The notes beneath the pieces were generated by a model. The model had not been told where the DNA came from and made no database searches. It saw only the letters and a program-made list of their open reading frames with translations. Of a DNA stretch of 64,000 bases, positions 57,326 through 64,000 are shown one piece after another. This DNA is from Trichobilharzia regenti (taxonomy: Eukaryota > Platyhelminthes > Trematoda > Strigeidida > Schistosomatidae), in assembly GCA_944472135.2 (NCBI GenBank), contig OX235270.1, positions 83,275,168-83,339,167 of the forward strand, read 5' to 3'. Every line of letters begins with the position of its first letter. The stretch's first letter is position 1. Position numbers and translations under genes: made by a program.

Positions 57326-57879
57326 AAAACATGAAGTCACCGGCAGTTGTTCCACGTTATGCTTTTAGGCATAGGTGGTATAAGTGAGATCCACAAGATG
57401 CTGGAGATCACTGATTGTGAATTCCTAATAAAATGACTGAAATGCGTACACAGTGAGAATCACTCACTTCTTTTTTCATGAGAATTTCTAGTATCACTAC
57501 TTTCCATTAGGTCACTACTCCTCTGAAATCATGTTACTACTCTTTTCTTTGATGTCTGTGTAGGAAACTGAAAACTCTACATCTGCACAAAGTTCTTCAA
57601 TCATTTATTTGTCATTTAGTTTTGTTAGAATCGAAGAATCTAGAATGATGAAACTTGTAGAAGTTTTTATGGTTTTTCAATATAAGTATAGGCAATTAAC
57701 TTAACTGGAAATGTTGTTTCATTATCAATACTGTAACACTTTGTGCAATATCTAATTAAGTGACTTAACATAAAAGTGCATCATTAAAAGCACTTATTCA
57801 AATCGGTCTACATGTTGCATAATAGTTGAATTTATTGAAGAAGGTATCAAGGCATCTTATAATTGATATAATTTTTGTA

Positions 57880-58045
57880 TTGGTTTTTGTAGGGATATTG
57901 TTTGATTAGCTGGAGGATTTCATCATGAGCTGACATCACTTAGAGAACAATTCGAAAACCTGCAGGGAGTACTGAACAGCTGTTTCATTCTAGTGTGGGA
58001 CTCTTTAGTAGTAGGCACCCACCAGGGTTCGAACCCGGTGCATTT
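57880..58045 (-). mobile_element. Smalpha-like element B, antisense
   Basis: The minus strand reads CCGGGTTCGAACCCTGGTGG, then CTACTAAAGAGTCCCAC ... GAATGAAACAGC and the tail TGTCAGCTCATGATGAAATC. The first hammerhead strand is mutated (CTACTAA), the second (GAAAC) kept. 57326-57879 shows no gene. Confidence 0.75.
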
Positions 58046-58189
58046 ACTACTGTTAGTAATTATTGTTGCTGCGGTGGTATACTTTCGGCAGATATCAGGT
58101 GGTTGTATGCAACTCGTAAGAGGTGAACACAGCATGGAGATCGTATTGCGCGCTTGATTAATGTAATTAAAACACCACTAACACAAAGT

Positions 58190-58420
58190 GCGTCGGTGGC
58201 ACGGCGGTTAGGACGCTCGCCGACCATGCACATATCAGAGGTTCGATCCCCGGCCGACGCACTCTTTTACCTCGCTAAGCCAGAAATAATGCTGGTAAAG
58301 AGGGAAAGTTGGGCACGAAGCTAGCAACCCCATCCTGTAAAAATAAGCACTGCTGCAGAAACTCCAAGCCACTAAGCCCTATTTTCCACTGGAACGTGAA
58401 GGAAGAATTATTATTATTAG
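58190..58420 (+). mobile_element. SINE A2 with (ATT)n tail
   Basis: GCGTCGGTGGCACGGCGG ... GGTTCGATCCCCGGCCGACG, then the A2 body (TCGCTAAGCCAGAAATAATG; GCAACCCCATCCTGTAA), TTTTCCACTGGAACGTGAAG, ATTATTATTA. Confidence 0.85.
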
Positions 58421-58544
58421 CACAAACGACTAATAGATGACATTGGTTGCTGTCTACAGATCACTCAACGCATTCATTAGACTCCTAGAGGAGAGAAATT
58501 GTGAACCAGAATTACTCAGAGGAAGCATCTCTGACTTCAGCACT

Positions 58545-58735
58545 GTGCGTCGGTGGCACAGTGGTTAGGACTCTCGCCGACCATGAACATGGTCCGGGGT
58601 TCGAGCCCACGCCGACGCACACCTGATATCTATGGTTGGCCTGCGAAATTTGGGCTACCGATATCCACGCTGAAAATTCCTTACTTGTACAGAAAATACG
58701 GTGTGGAATCATGCTGTAATCAAAAATAAAAAATA
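58545..58735 (+). mobile_element. SINE A1
   Basis: GTGCGTCGGTGGCACAGTGG ... GGTTCGAGCCCACGCCGACG, then the A1 body ending GGAATCATGCTGTAATC and an A-rich tail. Lies 125 bp after an A2 copy, so the two families can be compared directly. Its antisense strand is open for 66 codons. Confidence 0.87.
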
Positions 58736-60037
58736 AATAAAATAATCAAATTATTATTCATTTGGGTTCCTGGCGGAACATAAGAATTCAACAGCATATC
58801 TTCACTTCACCCTGTTGTCTGCAATCCTCTATGGCTAGCCCCATGACTACCGTCTTATCTCCTCTCCATACGATCTCCAACATGTCATCCTCGGACCCAT
58901 GTCCGACTCATTGTTTCCCATTTGCGTCCCACATCAGCGATGGATTAGCTATCGCGAGATGTCATCCGACAATCTTCTTCATTTTCCCGGGATATTTGTT
59001 AAGCAACAGCTTCTTGGTTGGTTCTGCCTACTGCTAATTCTTTTTGGCTGGCCATCTGATCTTTGGTATGGAGCTAGCGGAAGCAAGTGTTGTTGAAAGT
59101 AATTTCCAAATTACTATACCGTCGATGACCTATGCTTTGTTCGATAATGATGCAATCTGATCCTAACATGAATTGCTTTTCCTGAATCCAGCATGTTCAG
59201 GGTAGAGTTGTGCATCTTTTATCGCCCCCCAGAACTGGATAACGCAGGTCCTGATTTTCAAAAGAGTGTCAGTCCCTTCATAATAACGAACACGACTTGT
59301 TGACCAGTGTCTGTTAAAACTGTTGTGAAACTCGCGAATGCTATGATTTGTCATTAAGGCTTCGATCTTAATGACGGAAATTACAGCTGATCGAATAAAA
59401 TTGTGAGTATCAGCCAATGGAAAAAGCTTATGTGATTCAACAATTGAAATTCTCACTTTATAGTTGAAAAAATCATGGAATCAGCCACAACAATTGTCTT
59501 AGGCAGCAGGTTACTTGTAATATCAGAAAGTAATAAGCTGTCATGATCGATTATTATACAAAGTAGGAGGTATTAAAAGTCACTCCCTTCCTTTGTCCAA
59601 TCAACAAAACAAAAGTTATTGATCTTTGATCATTAACCTTAAGAATAAAACCAGTGTACTTCTATTACCGAGATTATGAGTGATAAACCCATCCAACTGG
59701 TGTTTTTCTTTTCACATAATTGACTTGCCGGCGGTAGTGGGTGTGGCCATTATGCAGTATATAATATGCTAATTCCAACTTTCTACCTGGACTAACAACA
59801 ATGCGCATGTATATTGATATTCATGGCATCGTACTATTTTGCTTATTATTAGTTTGCTGTTTTTATTTTTTGTGGATCTTTTCTCTAATTCCTTTCTTCC
59901 CATCAATTACTTCTGTAATTCGTTAGCTGTAGTGACAATCTGTTTTTTTAAGGCATTTGTTTATGGCTATGGGTGTGTTCTTAAGTTTCAAATCAATAAA
60001 TTGCGTCGAAGATACGACATAAACACTTTGATGGTCT
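58736..60037. other. mostly unassigned; weak RT trace
   Basis: On the minus strand near 59150-59210 the translation EHAGFRKSNSC resembles the RT block QAGFRxxRSC of RTE-like elements, but nothing longer is supported. 59820-60030 is T-rich. No host gene recognised. Confidence 0.35.
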
Positions 60038-61005
60038 CATTTGACTACAATTACCAATTTTCTCAAGTTGATAACAACTTTTAAACCACATTGTCTGTGA
60101 AAAATGGTGCCAACTCAACGTGACCAACAATTGATTCAGTCACATCAATTTATTGGACTTCATAACATCGTTAACGGATCTAACGACCTCCCACCTAACT
60201 ACCTACGTACCTTACCTAACACCAACTGTAATCTAATCACTAGCAGCTATACTCATCCGTCTTACTCAAACAAATGACTGAAGACATCTATGCTGTATGA
60301 CTTGTACTTTCTCCAAGTCTTGTGTGTCAGTGGGATAGTGGTGAAATGCTCACGAAGGATGTACATAGTACGAGTCTGACTGACTCCTGAACTGTCTAGT
60401 TTACTATTCAGAGAACAGGGTGGTTTGCGTGTGAGGCTAGCGACACCATGTAGGAAAGAACACCACAGCCTACTGGGACTACAAAGCTTGATGTCCTACG
60501 TTCCACTGGAAATCCGAAGAATGATAAACAATTGCATTTCTATCACGAGCTGTAGAATAGAACGGAATGAATTGTGGCACAGTAGACGGATGTAATTCAG
60601 GTGTCAGAAATGACGCCGACTGAGGAATGCTAAATGTATTATTCTGTGTTCCCATGATAAGACTACCTAAGCAACTAGTCAACCAGAGCTGATTGAAACA
60701 AGTATCCAAGATCAATTTCTCCTTTCCTACAATGGCGTAAGTTACACTCCAAGGTTAAATTACTTTCTAAATACGAATCAGTCATCACACTGACTACACC
60801 ACGTTTATTACGACTATCTTGAAAACAGTGACTGTCTGGAAGTAGTATTTACTTGACAACCAGGTGAAACAGGCAGGTAGTTCTCCTACTTATTCTCAGT
60901 AAAAGTGAAATTCTACACAGATTTACAAATGAAAGATTCGTTTTAATAGGAGACAGTAATTGATGCAGAGCGTTGAGTTCTGTCATTCTGTGGACATTGG
61001 ATGAT
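60038..61005 (-). repeat. right arm of ~1-kb inverted repeat
   Basis: Inverted copy of 56341-57325, with 2.7 kb between the arms. Its outer edge lies ~90 bp from the first Penelope tail (61097). Confidence 0.88.
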
Positions 61006-61096
61006 AGTCGATTCCTGACAGTTAGACAAGGAAAAGTTGTAGCTCAGGGATATGAAATGTTCACTAAGATTGTCTAGGCTTGCGTTTTTAATAAAG

Positions 61097-61332
61097 AGGA
61101 AATCTGCGATTGATAGTGTCCTCTGAGCTCCTTGGTTTAATTGCGGAGCTTTCATCGTCTTTCTGGACGACATCTTCAGCGCAGTATTTAGGATAAAGTG
61201 AAATGATTTAAATTTCTTCATTAGTCTCCCGGTAATCATCTTTAGATATGTATTGACAGTTTTCTATTGATTGGGATTTGAAACTTTCCGATCACCTGAT
61301 TTACTTTTTATTATTTGGTATACTTCATCTAT
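61097..61332 (-). repeat. tandem extra copy of the Penelope 3' end
   Basis: Repeats the last ~235 bp of the element at 61333-62338: the final codons (KSKSGDRKV-like), the 3' UTR and the hammerhead-like hairpins. A head-to-tail partial copy like this is the known 'pLTR' arrangement of Penelope-like elements. Confidence 0.8.
61124..61180 (-). ncRNA. hammerhead-like motif, copy a
   Basis: Minus strand: CTGAAGA, stem II GTCGTC with GACGAT, GAAA, then GCTCC with GGAGC closing stem III, followed by UC, the expected cleavage position. One extra U precedes stem II. Stem I is not evident. Confidence 0.55.
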
Positions 61333-61352
61333 TTGCAATTGATAGTGTTCTC

Positions 61353-61409
61353 TGAGCTCCTTGATTTAATTGCGGAGCTTTCATCGTCTTTCTGGACGAC
61401 ATCTTCAGC
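61353..61409 (-). ncRNA. hammerhead-like motif, copy b
   Basis: Same core and stems as copy a, differing in the stem III loop. Located in the 3' UTR of the minus-strand Penelope copy. Confidence 0.55.
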
Positions 61410-61507
61410 GCAGTATTTAGGATAAAGTGAAATGATTTAAATTTCTTCATTAGTCTCCCGGTAATTATCTTTAGATATGTATTAACCGTTTTCTATTGAT
61501 TGGGATT

Positions 61508-62338
61508 TTAAACTTTCCGATCACCTGATTTACCTTTTATTAGTTGGTATATTTCATCTATATTAACGTGTTTATTAATTGCGTTTTCATTTGAGTACCA
61601 GGCTTCTAGGAATTCCCTGGCACATTTGGTGTTTCCTCTGTTTAAGATTTCGACATTATCCCAATCAAATTGATGTCCATAATTGTCTGTATGCATTGAT
61701 ACTAAAGAATTTGTATCATGTCTTTTCACGGCTGATTTGTGTTCCTGAATTCTTATTCGAAGGGGACGCCCACTTTGGCCGATGTAATGTTTGTTACAGT
61801 TCATACAATTTATTTTGTAAATGGTGTTAATTTTATCTCCCTTTTCTATCGGATCTTTTGGTTTGCATAAGATCGAATTAAGCGATTCAGCTGGTTTGTG
61901 TGCTACATCTATATCAAACGGTTTCATTATTCTAGCCGTTATTTCAGAGATGTTTCTGATGTATGGTAGGATGAATTTCTTTTTGGTCTTTGGTGATGGT
62001 TCTTTGTTAGTGCTTTCACTCGATTTTAAACACTTTTTGATGAAATTTTTTGGATAACCATTCTTCTTGAACACCGTTTGTAAGTATTTTTCTTCCATTC
62101 TTTTCAACTCCGGTGTGCTACAATGTGTTTGAATTCTTCTAAACAATGTCTGCACACAGTTTCTTTTGTGAGTAATTGGATTGTTGCTAGTATAGTTGAG
62201 TATTTGATCTGTGTGCGTTGACTTTCTATATACTTGTGTTTCTAAATTTCCTGTATTGTTTCTCCTGATTAAGACATCTAAATATGGGATTTTGTTATCT
62301 AACTCTTCTTCTCTAATGAATTTGATGTCCTCAAATAT
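61508..62338 (-). pseudogene. Penelope-like element: RT thumb plus GIY-YIG endonuclease (minus copy)
   Basis: The frame is open from the head-to-head junction (62338) to the stop at 61508. First part: RT thumb (KIPYLDVLIRR, QVYRKSTHTDQILNYTSNN). Then CMNCNKHYIGQSGRPLRI, with the GIY-YIG core (IYKI ... YIG), a CxxC pair, EHKSAVKR, and FLEAWYSNENAINKHV with the catalytic-type Glu. This is the RT plus GIY-YIG architecture of Penelope-like elements, which prime reverse transcription on nicked target DNA. The RT palm is absent (5' truncated at the junction), so the copy cannot be autonomous. The 3' UTR carries hammerhead-like copy b and is followed by a tandem extra 3' end. Confidence 0.88.
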
Positions 62339-63066
62339 ATGTCTTCAAAAAATTTCATCAAAAAGTGTTTAAAATCGAGTGAAAGCACTAACAAAGAACC
62401 ATCACCAAAGACCAAAAAGAAATTCATCCTACCATACATCAGAAACATCTCTGAAATAACGGCTAGAATAATGAAACCGTTTGATATAGATGTAGCACAC
62501 AAACCAGCTGAATCGCTTAATTCGATCTTATGCAAACCAAAAGATCCGATAGAAAAGGGAGATAAAATTAACACCATTTACAAAATAAATTGTATGAACT
62601 GTAACAAACATTACATCGGCCAAAGTGGGCGTCCCCTTCGAATAAGAATTCAGGAACACAAATCAGCCGTGAAAAGACATGATACAAATTCTTTAGTATC
62701 AATGCATACAGACAATTATGGACATCAATTTGATTGGGATAATGTCGAAATCTTAAACAGAGGAAACACCAAATGTGCCAGGGAATTCCTAGAAGCCTGG
62801 TACTCAAATGAAAACGCAATTAATAAACACGTTAATATAGATGAAATATACCAACTAATAAAAAGTAAATCAGGTGATCGGAAAGTTTAAAATCCCAATC
62901 AATAGAAAACGGTTAATACATATCTAAAGATAATTACCGGGAGACTAATGAAGAAATTTAAATCATTTCACTTTATCCTAAATACTGCGCTGAAGATGTC
63001 GTCCAGAAAGACGATGAAAGCTCCGCAATTAAATCAAGGAGCTCAGAGAACACTATCAATTGCAAA
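62339..63066 (+). pseudogene. Penelope-like element: GIY-YIG part (plus copy)
   Basis: Inverted copy of 61338-62058, nearly identical. It begins about 95 residues later in the protein than the minus copy (FIKKCLKSSESTNKE...) and ends at the stop codon at 62888-62890 after KSKSGDRKV. GIY-YIG motif IYKINCMNC ... HYIGQ and EHKSAVKR intact. The 3' UTR with hammerhead-like copy c extends to ~63066. Together the two copies form a head-to-head pair with 3' ends pointing outwards, as in the palindrome at 52495. Confidence 0.88.
62990..63044 (+). ncRNA. hammerhead-like motif, copy c
   Basis: CTGAAGA (62990-62996), stem II GTCGTC/GACGAT with loop CAGAAA, GAAA, stem III GCTCC/GGAGC, then UC at 63043-63044. 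Same in all three copies. Penelope-like elements are known to carry minimal hammerhead motifs in this place. Confidence 0.55.
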
Positions 63067-64000
63067 TCATTCACCTGAGTTACAAATCTTTTCTATTATT
63101 TGAATGAGAAAATCTGTGAGATCATCTACATTAATAATGAAAATGTGCGTTAATGCGAATTGGACGAAAATATCTAAAGTCGCTGCAGGAGAGTTTCTGA
63201 AACCATACTATTGTATTACAAAATGGGGTTCATTAATTCATAGTTTCATATTGTCACTACCCTGAATATATCAAATATTTACCAGTCGTATACATTTTAT
63301 TGTAGAGATGGATTCAATACTTTTTAACTTCACGGGACGGCAGTGGGTTTTATTTTTGAAACACAATTTTAAGGATTTTTTTTTTCATTGGTGTGCATTC
63401 CATTTTTATTATATTATTCTTATTATCGTTTGGCTGACAGAACAAAATAAATTAAGCCTTTTTGAATGTAGTACTTTACTGGTAATATTGTGATACGAAA
63501 TTAGCACATACCATGACATATTTTCCAGTTTAATCCCACTCCTTCAGTCGGTGCTTTGATTATTGACTGTAATGGTGCATCACGAAATGATTATGTGGTG
63601 TGTGTGTCGCCGAGAGCATTTAAAGGTAGTAGTATATGAATGCGAGTTGATTGAAAGCCGACAAACTAAAAATCAACATTTTAAATCAATCTCTGCAGAT
63701 GAAGAAGTGTTTACTCTTCAAATCGTGATTCAGTTTACTTTGTTAATATGAGACAACCTCATTGGATAACTTTTTCTCTCATCGGTTGGCCTTGCGACAA
63801 TCGCCAAACAATCAGAACATTTTATTGTCCGCCTACTGGGTGAACATTTCAAGTGATTGAAAATCCATCAACAAATAAACTACGTTGGATTAATCATGCA
63901 AAACGACATGTGTGAATGTTTTTCAGGTCATTTCCAAATAGATAATGGGAAGGGAGAATAAGAAATTAAAATTAAAATAAAGCGCATTACGCTTCAATTA
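63067..64000. other. no gene seen
   Basis: AT-rich unique DNA; short frames without recognisable motifs. Confidence 0.4.

Noticed and set aside
62299..62577. Minus-strand ORF across the Penelope head-to-head junction (also 61821-62057 plus)
   Set aside because: Antisense shadow of the GIY-YIG coding region, duplicated by the inversion.

Overview
The window looks like repeat-dense, AT-rich nuclear DNA of a flatworm, most likely a schistosome-type blood fluke (Schistosomatidae). Three things point there: two conserved eukaryotic genes with introns (NDUFS4 and VPS72/YL1), a CsRn1-like Ty3/Gypsy element, and BEL/Pao, CR1, RTE-like and Penelope-like elements together with tRNA-headed and Smalpha-like SINEs. 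Genus and species cannot be fixed by eye.

Layout. 1-343: unique flank. 344-5906: a young, complete Ty3/Gypsy element (LTRs differing at one base, TSD AACTA) carrying two SINEs, one of them in frame inside the reverse transcriptase. 6743-17136: a BEL/Pao insertion with THREE LTRs bounded by one 5-bp duplication (ATATG), broken in its first leader by a 5.6-kb antisense CR1 retrotransposon. 17137-25171: unique DNA with remnants of non-LTR elements, including two RTE-like copies and an antisense solo BEL LTR. 25172-34239: a second BEL assemblage, an internally deleted gag-type unit followed by the protease-RT-RNase H-integrase part of another copy. 34293-34703: solo BEL LTR with TSD AGGTC. 34704-36934: decayed non-LTR sequence and unique DNA.

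36935-54012 is the genic part. NDUFS4 (complex I subunit) ends at 38620. About 0.85 kb downstream on the same strand starts VPS72/YL1, the H2A.Z chaperone subunit of SWR1/SRCAP-type remodellers. I rebuilt VPS72 as six exons (39466-54012, 389 codons plus stop) that join in frame at GT/AG borders. Its large introns hold RTE-like pieces, tRNA-headed SINEs, Smalpha-like elements with hammerhead-like motifs and a Penelope palindrome.

54013-64000: no host gene recognised. It holds the 3' end of a LINE whose tail matches one SINE family, a ~1-kb inverted repeat (56341-57325 and 60038-61005), further SINEs, and a head-to-head pair of Penelope-like elements with GIY-YIG endonuclease frames and hammerhead-like 3' motifs (61097-63066).

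The two host genes are separate housekeeping functions (mitochondrial electron transport; chromatin remodelling). All other coding sequence belongs to mobile elements. The most notable structures are the three-LTR BEL unit, the in-frame SINE in Gypsy pol, the thrice-repeated hairpin in BEL 3' regions, SINE heads shared between two LINE tails, the Smalpha-like elements with terminal inverted repeats, and the hammerhead-bearing inverted Penelope copies. All coordinates and identities were read by eye.
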